Shown: positions 1-8,925, counted from the stretch's first letter. The stretch is DNA of 64,000 nucleotides from Ponticoccus alexandrii (GCF_016806125.1 NZ_CP047166.1:2790001-2854000), one strand, 5' to 3'. Notes: generated by a model not told the origin, from the sequence alone. Numbers and translations are program-made.

Positions 1-335
1 GTGACGCCCATGCGCCGCCCCTCGGCGATCTCGGACAGGGCACGGATAGGGTTGTGGTAGTGCAGCACCGCGCCCGGCGCCACGGCGTGGACCAAATGCA
101 TCTCTTCCGGCGAGGCCACGTCGAAGGCCCCCACACCGGCGGCGGCCAGCGCTTCCAGAACGGCGCGGTCGGGGTTGGCCTTGACCGCGAAGGTCACGAG
201 CCCGGGAAAGCCGTCCAGAAACGCCCATGCGGTGGCGGCCAGCCGCGCCGGGTCAAAGAAGAAGACCGGCTCTTGCGGGGTCTCGCGGGACAGGTACTGC
301 GTCGGGTTGCGGTGGAATGCCTGCTGAAGGACCAT
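1..335 (-). CDS. Type III PLP-dependent decarboxylase (ornithine/diaminopimelate-like), N-terminal part
   Basis: The first 111 codons of a gene that runs off the left edge. The start ATG is at 335-333. Residues near 47-53 read TFAVKANPD, the lysine motif that binds pyridoxal phosphate in the alanine-racemase-fold decarboxylases (ornithine, lysine, arginine and diaminopimelate decarboxylases). A later stretch, FDVASPEEM, also fits this fold. In Rhodobacteraceae this family usually decarboxylates ornithine or lysine for polyamine synthesis, but the specificity residues lie outside the window. It is divergent from an Lrp-family regulator, which makes regulation by that protein plausible. Confidence 0.8.
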   Translation of the reverse strand, partial: MVLQQAFHRNPTQYLSRETPQEPVFFFDPARLAATAWAFLDGFPGLVTFAVKANPDRAVLEALAAAGVGAFDVASPEEMHLVHAVAPGAVLHYHNPIRALSEIAEGRRMGV

Positions 336-451
336 GGGGGTTCGCGCCTCTGGTATAGGTTGCCTGTCCTCCCAGTTTCCGCGCGATTCCTGTCGATTTC
401 ACTGGGCAGATGCGTCAGGATGTTCGAAACGCCCGTCAAAACGAAGGCCCG

Positions 452-892
452 ATGATACAATTCGACGAAACAGACCGCGCGCTGGTCGCGCTCTTGTCCG
501 AAAACGCCCGCGTCTCGGCAACCGAGCTGTCAAAGCGTCTTGGCCTTGCGCGGACCACCGTGCAGGCGCGGATCGAGAAGCTGGAGCAGTCGGGCGCCAT
601 CGCGGGCTACACGATCCGGCGCGGCCAGCGGCTGGACCCGGCGATCCGCGCGTCGGTACTGATCGGGGTGGAGCCGCGCGCCACAGCCTCGGTGCTGGCC
701 CGGCTGAAACAGGTGAAAGAGGTCGAAACGGTCCACACCACCTCGGGGCGCTTCGACCTTGTGGCGGAACTGGCGGCACAGACCACAGAGGCGCTGGACC
801 GTGCGCTGGATCAGATCGGAGAGGCGAAGGGCGTGCGCGGCTCGGAAAGTCTGATCCACCTCAGCACGCGCATCGACCGGCGGGGTGGCTAG
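452..892 (+). CDS. Lrp/AsnC-family transcriptional regulator
   Basis: A 146-residue protein with an N-terminal winged helix-turn-helix (about residues 5-60, including the recognition stretch LSKRLGLARTTVQARI) and a C-terminal RAM/AsnC ligand-binding domain (about 65-140). The length is typical. I chose the ATG at 452 over the upstream in-frame ATG at 410 because MIQFDETDRALV aligns with the usual Lrp start. Family members sense amino acids or related metabolites and bind as octamers. The divergent neighbour is an amino-acid decarboxylase, so control of that gene is a reasonable inference, but no operator was identified. Confidence 0.9.
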   Translation: MIQFDETDRALVALLSENARVSATELSKRLGLARTTVQARIEKLEQSGAIAGYTIRRGQRLDPAIRASVLIGVEPRATASVLARLKQVKEVETVHTTSGRFDLVAELAAQTTEALDRALDQIGEAKGVRGSESLIHLSTRIDRRGG

Positions 893-922
893 GGTGGGCC
901 TGGCCCCCACCCCGTGGGCGGA

Positions 923-1564
923 TTACTCCGCCGCTTCCTCTGTGCTGTATTTCTTGAACAGCCCGCCCTGGAACATGAAGAAGACGACGATCGCGGCGGT
1001 CAGCCCGAAGGTCTTGAAATAGACCCATGTCTCGGTGCTCATGGTGCGCCAGATCACCTCGTTCAGGGCCGCCAGCCCGAAGAAGAGCCACATCACCCGC
1101 CTGGTAAGGATCATCCAGCCTTCCTGCTTCAGCGGCATCAGGCCTTCCATCACCGCCTGAAGCCAGCTTTGCCCGCGCATCAGCCCGATCGCCAGCGCCC
1201 CGCCGAACAGCAGGTAGATCAGCGTCGGCTTGATCTTGAAGAAGCGTTCGTCGTTCAGCCAAACCGACAACCCGCCGAAGACCACGATCAGCACCGCTGT
1301 CACCGCCTGCATGCGGCTGAGATGGCCGGTCAGCTTCCAAAGCACCCCCATGCACAGCAGGAAGATCGGGATGAAGGCGGCGGTCACCAGGATGAAGCCG
1401 TTGTATTCTGTCCCGCCAATGGTGAAGATTTCGTCCTTCAGCCAAAGGTAAGCTGCGAAGAAGGCAAGGATCGGGCCGAATTCCAGCGCGGTCTTCAGCA
1501 TCGGGTTCACGGTTTTCGGACCCGTTGCGGGCTTCGGTTCAGTCGTGGGCGTTGGGTTGGTCAT
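923..1564 (-). CDS. yciB: YciB/IspZ-family inner-membrane protein (septation protein A)
   Basis: A polytopic membrane protein of 213 residues with about five to six hydrophobic segments. It carries the family-typical LKTALEFGPILAFF near the start and a conserved tail with TWVYFKTFGL. The ATG at 1564 is preferred to an in-frame ATG at 1618, because the later one leaves a clean gap after the upstream gene, which ends at 1602. YciB acts in the cytoplasmic membrane and has been linked to cell division and envelope maintenance. Its molecular role is not settled. It lies 37 bp downstream of an EamA transporter on the same strand and may be co-transcribed with it. Confidence 0.88.
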   Translation of the reverse strand: MTNPTPTTEPKPATGPKTVNPMLKTALEFGPILAFFAAYLWLKDEIFTIGGTEYNGFILVTAAFIPIFLLCMGVLWKLTGHLSRMQAVTAVLIVVFGGLSVWLNDERFFKIKPTLIYLLFGGALAIGLMRGQSWLQAVMEGLMPLKQEGWMILTRRVMWLFFGLAALNEVIWRTMSTETWVYFKTFGLTAAIVVFFMFQGGLFKKYSTEEAAE

Positions 1565-1601
1565 GGGGCCTCTCGTACCTGTCCCGCTCCAGATAGGCGT
1601 T

Positions 1602-2504
1602 TCAGCCCGCCAACTCAACGATGACCGCCCCGGCGGCGATCAGCGCCATCAGCGCGATGCGCCGTGGCCCCACGGTTTCCTTCAGCACCAGCCAGCCGAT
1701 GACTGCCGCGAAGACCGTCGAGGTCTCGCGCAGGACCGCGGCCTCCCCGACCTTGTCGAGGCGGGTCGCCAGCATCACCGACCCGAAACTGAGGAAGGCG
1801 ACGATGCCGCCGACGAAGCCGCGCAGCAGCAGCGGCGGCAGGGTCGGTTTTTCTGCCATCCTGCGGTAGCGCAGCACCGCGATCACCGGCATCAGCAGGC
1901 CGTCGATGAAGAAGAACCACGCCAGAAAGGTGAAGGGGTCCGCCGTGGCCCGGATGCCATAGGCGTCATAGGTGGTGTAAAGCGCCACGAAAAGCCCGGT
2001 GGCGACCGCGAAGGCCAGCGCCCGGGGCAGCGTGTCGCGCGCGGTTTCGAGGTAACGCAGGTTGTAGACCGCAAGCCCGAAGATGCCCGACAAGAGGACA
2101 CCGACCCCGGCCCATTGCATCGGCGCGAAATGCTCTCCGAAGACCAGCGAGGCGCCGATGACCGCGAAAAGCGGCCCCGTGCCGCGCACCACCGGGTAGA
2201 CCACCGTATAGGCGCCCTGCGTATAGGCCATAGCCTGCAACAGCTTGTAGACCGCGTGGATCAGGAAGGCGCCCGCGAAGATCGGCCACATATGCGGCTC
2301 AGGCCAGGGCACGACGAAGAGCGCGAAGGGCGCCGCCATCAGCCCGTAACAGCCGTCGATGGCGCCGCGCGACATCCACGGATCGTGCCGTCCCTTCTGC
2401 AGCGCCCCGAAGACCGCGTGAAGAAAGGCGGCCAGCAGGGCGAGGATCAGCGCCAGCCGATGCCCCTCTGCCGTGCCTTCGAGAGAAATCAGCCAGTCCG
2501 ACAC
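1602..2504 (-). CDS. EamA/DMT-superfamily transporter
   Basis: A ten-helix drug/metabolite-transporter-type permease of about 300 residues, organised as two EamA repeats. The second repeat contains the typical helix run ending in GWLVLKETVGPRRI. A GTG at 2504 is the best start because an AAAGGGG ribosome-binding sequence lies just upstream. In-frame ATGs at 2522 and 2537 are alternatives. The substrate cannot be predicted from sequence. It is followed by yciB on the same strand. Confidence 0.85.
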   Translation of the reverse strand: MSDWLISLEGTAEGHRLALILALLAAFLHAVFGALQKGRHDPWMSRGAIDGCYGLMAAPFALFVVPWPEPHMWPIFAGAFLIHAVYKLLQAMAYTQGAYTVVYPVVRGTGPLFAVIGASLVFGEHFAPMQWAGVGVLLSGIFGLAVYNLRYLETARDTLPRALAFAVATGLFVALYTTYDAYGIRATADPFTFLAWFFFIDGLLMPVIAVLRYRRMAEKPTLPPLLLRGFVGGIVAFLSFGSVMLATRLDKVGEAAVLRETSTVFAAVIGWLVLKETVGPRRIALMALIAAGAVIVELAG

Positions 2505-2639
2505 GGGCGCCCCTTTTTGCATGACGTCGTCATGCATCTGCCCGGTTGCGTGGGGGGATGCAAGGGCTCTGACGGCTTTCCCGGAACCTCGGGCGCCCGG
2601 CCCCGGTTAAGCCGGAAACCTCCGCAAGGCCGCTTGACC

Positions 2640-3128
2640 ATGTTCGAACAGATCTCGCAGGAATTCACCCGCTCTTTTTCCGTCATTCCGCCGGAGGTGG
2701 CCTTTGCCCGTATCGTGGCGGCCATCCTGCTGGGGGGAATTGTCGGGCTGGAACGGGAATGGCGCGAGAAACCGGCGGGGCTGCGGACGCATATCCTTGT
2801 CTCGGTGGCGGCCTGCCTCTTCGTGCTGCTGGGCCGTGAACTGGCGGCCATGGACTTTGGCGAAGGCGAGCAGCGCAACGATCCCCTGCGCATGATAGAG
2901 GCGGTGACGGCGGGCGTGGCCTTCCTTGCCGCCGGGCTGATCTTCACCGCCGGCGAGAAGGTCCGCAACGTGACCACCGGTGCCTCGCTCTGGCTGGCAG
3001 GCGGGATCGGGCTGGGCTGCGGCGCGGGACAGATGCCGCTGGCCGCCATGGCGACCGTTGTGGTGGTCTCCGTGCTGCTGGTGCTGCGCCGGGTCGAGCG
3101 GGCCATGGGCACGCACGAGACGCACTGA
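2640..3128 (+). CDS. MgtC/SapB-family membrane protein
   Basis: A 162-residue protein with four predicted transmembrane segments and the MgtC/SapB signature: LLGGIVGLEREWREKPAGLR near residues 31-50, and later VAFLAAGLIF and TTGASLWLAGGIG. It lacks the C-terminal cytoplasmic domain of Salmonella MgtC, as do most short family members. The ATG at 2640 opens directly into the conserved region. It is divergent from the EamA gene. The family is associated with envelope or magnesium homeostasis, and its function here is unknown. Confidence 0.88.
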   Translation: MFEQISQEFTRSFSVIPPEVAFARIVAAILLGGIVGLEREWREKPAGLRTHILVSVAACLFVLLGRELAAMDFGEGEQRNDPLRMIEAVTAGVAFLAAGLIFTAGEKVRNVTTGASLWLAGGIGLGCGAGQMPLAAMATVVVVSVLLVLRRVERAMGTHETH

Positions 3129-3148
3129 GGCGACGTGCGGCGGCCTAT

Positions 3149-3206
3149 GGGGGCTCTGCCCCCGCGCGTGCCGCGCTCCCGCGGGATATTTCTGGACAGA
3201 AGAAAC
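3149..3206 (+). repeat. Terminator-like extragenic repeat, copy 1
   Basis: A GC hairpin (GGGGGC, loop TCT, GCCCCC; 3149-3163) is followed by a GC-rich stretch and then ATATTTCTGGACAGAAGAAA (3186-3205). It sits between the convergent ends of mgtC-like and ftsY. A similar arrangement occurs at 11665-11715, and the A/T-AGAAGAA half also occurs at 26912-26936. The hairpin is a plausible transcription terminator. The conserved tail is not explained by termination alone. Confidence 0.6.
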
Positions 3207-3214
3207 CGAGAGCG

Positions 3215-4336
3215 TCAGCTTTCCGTATCGAGGCCGGTCAGCGCGGCGGCGAATTCCTCGGGGTCGAAGGGCGCGAGATCGTCGATCTGTTCGCCCACGC
3301 CTATGGCATGGATCGGCAGGCCGAACTTGTCCGCCAGGGCGACCAGGACACCCCCCTTCGCCGTCCCGTCGAGCTTTGTCATCACAAGCCCCGACACATC
3401 GGCAAGCTTGCGGAAGGTCTCGACCTGGTTCACGGCGTTCTGGCCGGTTGTCGCATCCAGCACCAGAAGCGTGTTGTGCGGCGCATCCGGGTCCTTCTTG
3501 CGGATCACGCGGACAATCTTGGCCAGTTCCTCCATCAGGTCCTGCCGGTTCTGCAGCCGCCCCGCCGTGTCGATCATCAGAAGGTCGGCGCCCTCGGCCT
3601 GCGCCCGCGTCATGGCGTCGAAGGCGAGACTGGCCGGATCCGAGCCCTCGGGCGCGGACAAGACCGGCACGCCGGCCCGTTCGCCCCAGACCTGAAGCTG
3701 TTCCACCGCCGCCGCGCGAAAGGTATCGCCCGCGGCAATCACAACGTTCTTGCCCGCGGCCCGGAACTGGCTGGCGAGCTTGCCGATGGTCGTGGTCTTG
3801 CCCGAGCCGTTCACGCCGACCACCAGCACCACCTGCGGGCGGCGCGGATACAGCGGCAGGGGCCGCGCGACGGGCGCCATGATCCGGGCCACCTCGGCGC
3901 TCAGCAGCTCCTTGATCTCACGCGTCGACAGGCGCTTGCCATAGCGCCCCTCGGCGATGTTGCCGGTCACGCGCAGCGCCGTGTCCACCCCCATGTCCGA
4001 GGCGATCAGCAGCTCTTCGAGTTGTTCCAGCATCTCGTCGTCCAGGACCCGGCGCACGGCAGGTTCTGCCCGGCCCTTGCCGATAAAACGCCCCAGCAGC
4101 CCCGGCTGCGGCGGCGCGGCGGCGGGCTGGGGCGGCAGGTCAATGGGCTTGATCCGCGCCGTGTCCGACTGCGGCGCGGGCACCGCCGGAGCGGTCACCG
4201 GCATTTCTGCCTTGGGCAGATCTTCGGGCTGACCCGCGTCAGCAGAGCCTCCCTCCTGCACAATGGCATCAAGCCCCTCATCCAGCTTGGAGGACGACTT
4301 CAAAAGCCGGTTCTTCAGCTTTCCAAAGAAGGACAT
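3215..4336 (-). CDS. ftsY: Signal recognition particle receptor FtsY
   Basis: A 373-residue SRP GTPase. After a charged, low-complexity N-terminal A region (about 1-75), the NG domain shows the P-loop GVNGSGKTTTIGKLA, the DTAGR motif and TKLDGTAKGG. FtsY docks the ribosome-SRP complex at the membrane for co-translational insertion. I chose the ATG at 4336 (MSFFGKLKN), the common alphaproteobacterial start, rather than one at 4387. It is divergent from a lytic transglycosylase gene. Confidence 0.96.
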   Translation of the reverse strand: MSFFGKLKNRLLKSSSKLDEGLDAIVQEGGSADAGQPEDLPKAEMPVTAPAVPAPQSDTARIKPIDLPPQPAAAPPQPGLLGRFIGKGRAEPAVRRVLDDEMLEQLEELLIASDMGVDTALRVTGNIAEGRYGKRLSTREIKELLSAEVARIMAPVARPLPLYPRRPQVVLVVGVNGSGKTTTIGKLASQFRAAGKNVVIAAGDTFRAAAVEQLQVWGERAGVPVLSAPEGSDPASLAFDAMTRAQAEGADLLMIDTAGRLQNRQDLMEELAKIVRVIRKKDPDAPHNTLLVLDATTGQNAVNQVETFRKLADVSGLVMTKLDGTAKGGVLVALADKFGLPIHAIGVGEQIDDLAPFDPEEFAAALTGLDTES

Positions 4337-4438
4337 GGCGGATCTTTCCCGATTGATACTCTCCCTCCACCTAATACGGAGGGGCACTTAATAAAAGTGT
4401 GAGTTGACGCGGCGCGTGGCGCGACGGATCACTGAAGC

Positions 4439-5326
4439 ATGCGCGCCCTTATCCTGTTTCTGTTGCTCTGGCCTGCCGCCCTGCGCGCGGAGCCCGGCAC
4501 GATGTGCTCGACCGGGGCCTTCGGCCACGTGCAGTGTATCCGGCCCGCGCATTTCGTCTTTGACACCTGTCAGGCCATCGAGATCTTCGCCGAAAGCCAC
4601 GATCTCGACCCCGGCTTCTTCGCGCGCCTGATCTGGCAGGAAAGCCGCTTCGATCCCAACGCTCTGAGCCACGCCAATGCCATGGGGATCGCGCAGTTCA
4701 TCGCCTCGACCGCCCGGCTGCGCGGCCTTCTGGACCCGTACAATCCGGCAGAGGCCCTTGAATACTCGGCGGAATACCTTGGAGAGCTGCGGCGCCGATA
4801 CGGCAATCACGGGCTGGCGGCGGTGGCCTATAACGGTGGTGAAAGACGCGCCGACGTGCTGGTGGCGGGCACCGGCGGGCTGGTAAAAGAGACGGTGGAC
4901 TACGTCAAGATCATCACCGGGCTGGCCGCCGAGACATGGCGCGACGCACCGCCGGATGCGCCGGATTTCCGGCTGGACGGGGACCGGTCCTTTCAGGAAT
5001 CCTGCCAACAGATGGCGCGCAACCGACGCCTGACGGCCTATCCGGCACAGGAACCGGGCAAGCCGAAGCTGAAGAAATGGGGTGTCCAGATGGCCTTCGG
5101 GACCACCAAGGCGGTGGCCATTCAGCAATTCAAGAACCGTGCGCGTGCCTGCAAGGGTGTGGTCGGCGACGCTGATCCGGATCTTGTCTGGCAGAAAAGC
5201 CGGTCAAGCCCCAAGGGCGGCTACTACATGGCGCGCATCGGCCACGACTCGCGGGACGCCGCCTGGCAGCTCTGCACCCGCCTGAAAGCGCGGGGCTGCA
5301 TCTGCGCCGTCTTCAAGAATTACTGA
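4439..5326 (+). CDS. Secreted lytic transglycosylase with C-terminal SPOR-like domain
   Basis: A 295-residue protein with a short signal peptide (about 1-17). An SLT domain follows, with the catalytic glutamate E68 in WQESRFDPNALS and then AMGIAQFIASTA and AVAYNGGE. The last 75 residues (KPKLKKWGVQMAFGTTKAVA onward) resemble a SPOR peptidoglycan-binding domain. These enzymes cleave the MurNAc-GlcNAc bond of peptidoglycan in the periplasm, forming 1,6-anhydro ends. It is a single gene, divergent from ftsY. The specific family is not assigned. Confidence 0.88.
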   Translation: MRALILFLLLWPAALRAEPGTMCSTGAFGHVQCIRPAHFVFDTCQAIEIFAESHDLDPGFFARLIWQESRFDPNALSHANAMGIAQFIASTARLRGLLDPYNPAEALEYSAEYLGELRRRYGNHGLAAVAYNGGERRADVLVAGTGGLVKETVDYVKIITGLAAETWRDAPPDAPDFRLDGDRSFQESCQQMARNRRLTAYPAQEPGKPKLKKWGVQMAFGTTKAVAIQQFKNRARACKGVVGDADPDLVWQKSRSSPKGGYYMARIGHDSRDAAWQLCTRLKARGCICAVFKNY

Positions 5327-5402
5327 AACCTTGTCCGGATCGATCGAAAACCCCGTTTAGCACCCCGAAATCAGCTTATGCCCTTGCAGATTCAAAACAT
5401 TT

Positions 5403-7088
5403 CTACAGCTCGTCGGGGAAGTGCCGGATGACCGAACGGATCGGGTTGGGCGCGGCCTGCCCCAGCCCGCAGATCGAGGCATCCGCCATCGCCTGACAGA
5501 GGTCTTCCAGAAGCGGCTGGTTCCATGTCTCGGCGCTCATCAGCTTCACGGCCTTTTCGCAGCCGACCCGGCAGGGTGTACATTGCCCGCAGCTTTCGTC
5601 CTCGAAGAAACGCAGCATGTTCAGCGCCGCATCCCGCGCGCTGTCCTGATCCGACAGCACCACCACGGCGGCGGAGCCGATGAAGGTGCCATGCGGCTGC
5701 AAGGTATCGAAATCCAACGGAATATCCTCCATCGACGCGGGCAGCAGGCCCGAGGACGGCCCGCCCGGCTGATACGCCTTGAAGCTGTGACCGTCGAGCA
5801 TCCCGCCCGCCGCTTCGATCACGTCGGTGATCGTGGACCCGGCTGGCAGAAGGTGAACGCCGGGGTTCCTGACGCGGCCCGAGACAGAGTAGGACCGCAG
5901 GCCCTTGCGCTCGTTATGGTCGACGGTGGACAGTATCTCCGGCCCCTCGCGGCAGACCTTGGCGACCCAGTAAAGCGTTTCGATATTGTGGACGAGCGTG
6001 GGCCGGTCGAAGATCCCCACTTGGGCAACGTAAGGCGGGCGATGGCGCGGGATGCCGCGCTTGCCCTCGATGGATTCGATCATCGCCGACTCTTCGCCGC
6101 AGATATAGGCGCCCGCCCCGCGACGCAGGTCGATGTAGCCCTTCTCCACCAGAGCCGCCTCTTCCAGAGCCTTGATTTCCTTACGCAGGATTGAATGAGA
6201 GGCCGGGTATTCGTCGCGCAGGTAGATGTAGCAGCGGTCGGCCTCGACGGCCCAAGCGGCGATCAGCATTCCCTCAAGGAAAACATGGGGTTCACGCTCG
6301 AGGTAATAGCGATCTTTGAAGGTTCCGGGCTCGCCTTCGTCACCGTTCACCGCAAGGTAGCGCGGCCCGGGATTGGCCCGCACAAAGCCCCACTTCTTGC
6401 CCGACGGAAACCCCGCGCCGCCCAAACCGCGCAGACCCGAGGACAGCACGGTGTCCTGTACCGCTTCCCAGTCGCCGCCGTCCCGAAGCCGCGCCAGCGT
6501 GTCGTAGCCGCCTTCGGACCGATATGCCGCAAGCGTCTGATAGTCGGGGATATGCGCGTGGGTGTCCTCGGCCTCGATGGCGGCGCGGACCTTGTCCGGC
6601 GTGGCGTGGTCGATGTGGTTGTGGCCAAGCTCCAGCACGGGGGCGGTGTCGCAGCGCCCCATGCAGGGCGCGCGCAGCACGCGCACCTCCGCCGGGTCGA
6701 GCCCGTCCTGAAGCGCCTGCATCAGCGCCTCGGCCCCGGCCATCTCGCAGGACAGGGAATCGCAAACACGGATGGTCAGCGCGGGCGGCGGCGTCTCGTC
6801 TTCGCGCACGACGTCGAAATGAGCGTAGAAGGTGGCGACCTCGTAGACCTCGGCCATGGCCATGCGCATCTCTTCGGCCAGCGCGCGCAGGTGGGCCGCC
6901 GACAAGTGGCCAAAGCGGTCCTGAATCAGGTGCAGGTGCTCGATAAGCAGATCGCGGCGGCGCGGCGCGTCGCCCAGAAGGTCGCGCACCTCGGTCCAGG
7001 CCTGCTCGTCCAGCTGGCGGCCCTTGGGCGTGTGCCGCCCCTTGCCGCGCCCCGATTTCCACACACCCTTGCGTTCGTCCAGCGCCAT
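5403..7088 (-). CDS. Fused NuoE-NuoF-type NADH/FMN/Fe-S diaphorase subunit (formate dehydrogenase beta-like)
   Basis: A 561-residue protein. Residues 30-160 form a NuoE/FdsG-like thioredoxin fold with four [2Fe-2S] cysteines (C109, C114, C142, C146). The rest is NuoF/FdsB-like, with an NADH/FMN region around GLGGAGFPSGKKW and NGDEGEPGTFKDR, and a C-terminal [4Fe-4S] motif ESCGQCTPCRVGC. The start at 7088 is preceded by AGGAGGT. Proteins of this shape are diaphorase subunits that pass electrons between NADH and a partner hydrogenase or formate dehydrogenase. No catalytic alpha subunit or fdhD is adjacent, so the partner is unknown. Confidence 0.85.
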   Translation of the reverse strand: MALDERKGVWKSGRGKGRHTPKGRQLDEQAWTEVRDLLGDAPRRRDLLIEHLHLIQDRFGHLSAAHLRALAEEMRMAMAEVYEVATFYAHFDVVREDETPPPALTIRVCDSLSCEMAGAEALMQALQDGLDPAEVRVLRAPCMGRCDTAPVLELGHNHIDHATPDKVRAAIEAEDTHAHIPDYQTLAAYRSEGGYDTLARLRDGGDWEAVQDTVLSSGLRGLGGAGFPSGKKWGFVRANPGPRYLAVNGDEGEPGTFKDRYYLEREPHVFLEGMLIAAWAVEADRCYIYLRDEYPASHSILRKEIKALEEAALVEKGYIDLRRGAGAYICGEESAMIESIEGKRGIPRHRPPYVAQVGIFDRPTLVHNIETLYWVAKVCREGPEILSTVDHNERKGLRSYSVSGRVRNPGVHLLPAGSTITDVIEAAGGMLDGHSFKAYQPGGPSSGLLPASMEDIPLDFDTLQPHGTFIGSAAVVVLSDQDSARDAALNMLRFFEDESCGQCTPCRVGCEKAVKLMSAETWNQPLLEDLCQAMADASICGLGQAAPNPIRSVIRHFPDEL

Positions 7089-7264
7089 GCGCACCTCCTC
7101 TGGCCTGCAGGCAGAATAGCGCCCGAGCGCCGCCCACATCAGGTGGAAAACGACGCCTTGTCCGAAACCGGCGTCCTGAAATACCGTGGTTTTGCCCGAT
7201 CGGTGACGGAATGTTCCGATACCATGTGCGAGTCTGGCCCGTAAAAGAGACTTCAGGGGATGTC

Positions 7265-8260
7265 ATGATCCGTTTCGCGCTTGCGACCCTTGGCATGGTG
7301 GCGCTGCTGGCGCTGGCCATGGCGGTCGGCGGCCCCTTCCCCACGCTGGCCTTGGTCTATGTGACGGTGGTCGTCTGGGCGCTGGACAAGATCGCCGCGC
7401 TGGCAGCGCCCGATGTGCCGGGGGCAGAGTTTCCGGCGGGCGGCGGGCTGTCGGTCGCCCTCGGCCTGCTGCACTTCCCCCTGCTTTACGGAGGGGTAGC
7501 AGTGCTGGCCTCGGACGCGCCCGGTCAGGACAAGGTGCTGATCTTTCTCGCGCTGTCGCTGTTCCTTGGGCAGGTCAGCAATTCCAACGCACACGAGTTG
7601 ATCCACCGCGCCGGGCGCTGGCCCCGCAGGCTGGGCGTGGCGGTCTATGCCTCGGTGCTCTTCGGGCACCATGCCTCGGCCCATGTGCGGGTGCATCACA
7701 TCCACGCCGCGACGGACCGCGACCCGAACTCGGCGCGCTTGGGCGAGTCGTGGTACGCCTTCGCGGTGCGGGCATGGGCCGGATCTCTGCGCGCGGGCTA
7801 CCGCGCCGAAAGCCGCCTGCGGCAGGGACGCGGCCTGCATCCCTACGCGTGGTACGCAGGCGGTGCGGTCCTGTCGCTGGGCATCGCCGCCGCCATCGGA
7901 GGTCTCGCCGGCATCGCGGCCCTGCTGGCGCTGTCGGTCTATGCGCAGGCGCAGCTTTTCCTGTCGGACTACGTGCAACATTACGGCCTCAGACGCCGCG
8001 ACGGCGCCAGTGGCAAGCCAGAGCCGGTCGGCCCTCAGCACAGCTGGAACGCGCCGCAGGGGGCGTCTTCGGCTCTGATGCTGAACGCGCCGCGCCATTC
8101 GGACCACCACGCACACCCGGCGCGCCCCTATCCGGGGCTTCAGATCGACCGCGAAGCCATGCCGATCCTGCCCTATTCGCTGCCGGTGATGGCCTGCATC
8201 GCGCTGGTGCCGCCGCTCTGGCGGCGCGTCATGGACCGCCGCGCGTCCCGCTGGGCGTAA
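7265..8260 (+). CDS. AlkB-like membrane di-iron hydroxylase/alkane 1-monooxygenase
   Basis: A 331-residue integral membrane protein with the three histidine clusters of the AlkB/fatty-acid-desaturase superfamily: HELIH (residues 110-114), GHHASAHVRVHH (134-145) and a C-terminal NAPRHSDHHAHP near 280. These bind a non-haem di-iron centre that hydroxylates alkyl chains using O2. It is shorter than Pseudomonas AlkB (about 400 residues). The ATG at 7265 is the first good start. Its 3' end overlaps the convergent TetR gene by 32 bp. No rubredoxin gene is adjacent. The substrate could be an alkane or another alkyl compound. Confidence 0.87.
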   Translation: MIRFALATLGMVALLALAMAVGGPFPTLALVYVTVVVWALDKIAALAAPDVPGAEFPAGGGLSVALGLLHFPLLYGGVAVLASDAPGQDKVLIFLALSLFLGQVSNSNAHELIHRAGRWPRRLGVAVYASVLFGHHASAHVRVHHIHAATDRDPNSARLGESWYAFAVRAWAGSLRAGYRAESRLRQGRGLHPYAWYAGGAVLSLGIAAAIGGLAGIAALLALSVYAQAQLFLSDYVQHYGLRRRDGASGKPEPVGPQHSWNAPQGASSALMLNAPRHSDHHAHPARPYPGLQIDREAMPILPYSLPVMACIALVPPLWRRVMDRRASRWA

Positions 8261-8825
8261 GCGCCCGGCCCATCATCCGCGCCAGCCGTGCCTGGTGGTC
8301 GGGGATCTCGGCCAGGGGGCGCTTTTTCAGCCCATCGAGCGCGGCAAGGATCGTCGCGGCCATGGCTTCCGGCGGCCCGTCGAGCGCCACCCACCCGGCC
8401 TTGGCCCCCGCACGCAGCCAGTCCGCGAAGACCGCCTCGATGCGCGCCACCCCCTCGGCGACGATATCGGCAGAGAGCGTGCTGCTCATCTCCACCAGTT
8501 CCTCGCCGTGTGGGCTGGACAGCATCTGGTCCAGAAGCGGACCCATCTTCGCGGCGAAGGCGCGCGTCAGGACCAAGTCGACCGGGCCCTGCGTGGCCAG
8601 CGCCGCGCGGACGTCCGTCTCTGCCCGCTCGAAGAACAACAGGACAAGGTGCCGGGCGAGGTCTTCCTTGTTGCGGAAATGCTGGTAGAGCGCCGGGCGG
8701 GACATGCCCGCGGCGCGGGCTATGTCCTCCATCGAGGTGCGCCGGAACCCGTATTGCGCGAAGACCGTGAAGGCCGCCGCGCAGATCGCCGGGCGCCGGT
8801 CGCCGCTGTCGGGTGCGCCGTCCAT
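8229..8825 (-). CDS. TetR/AcrR-family transcriptional repressor
   Basis: A 198-residue regulator with an N-terminal helix-turn-helix containing FRRTSMEDIARAAGMSRPAL and YQHFRNKEDL, and a divergent C-terminal ligand-binding domain. I chose the ATG at 8825. An in-frame ATG at 8867 would start inside the palindrome at 8855-8866, which looks like an operator. It is divergent from the iorAB-type pair, with palindromes in the shared promoter region, so it most likely represses both itself and those genes until an inducer binds. Confidence 0.9.
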   Translation of the reverse strand: MDGAPDSGDRRPAICAAAFTVFAQYGFRRTSMEDIARAAGMSRPALYQHFRNKEDLARHLVLLFFERAETDVRAALATQGPVDLVLTRAFAAKMGPLLDQMLSSPHGEELVEMSSTLSADIVAEGVARIEAVFADWLRAGAKAGWVALDGPPEAMAATILAALDGLKKRPLAEIPDHQARLARMMGRALTPSGTRGGP

Positions 8826-8854
8826 GCAGCCGTTCTGACAAAGCGCCCGCAAAC

Positions 8855-8893
8855 TGTCAATTGACATTATGACAAAAATCGCAAAGTTTGTCA
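8855..8893. promoter_or_regulatory. Two palindromic operators in the TetR/iorA divergent promoter
   Basis: 8855-8866 is the perfect palindrome TGTCAATTGACA. Each half contains TTGACA, a consensus -35 element, one for each strand. Directly after it, TGACAAA (8870-8876) and TTTGTCA (8887-8893) form a second inverted repeat with a 10-bp spacer. Both share the half-site TGTCA/TGACA. The arrangement fits a TetR dimer covering both divergent promoters. Binding is inferred. Confidence 0.65.
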
Positions 8894-8925
8894 GGAACGC
8901 AATCCAGCCACTCCCGGAGGAGCCA

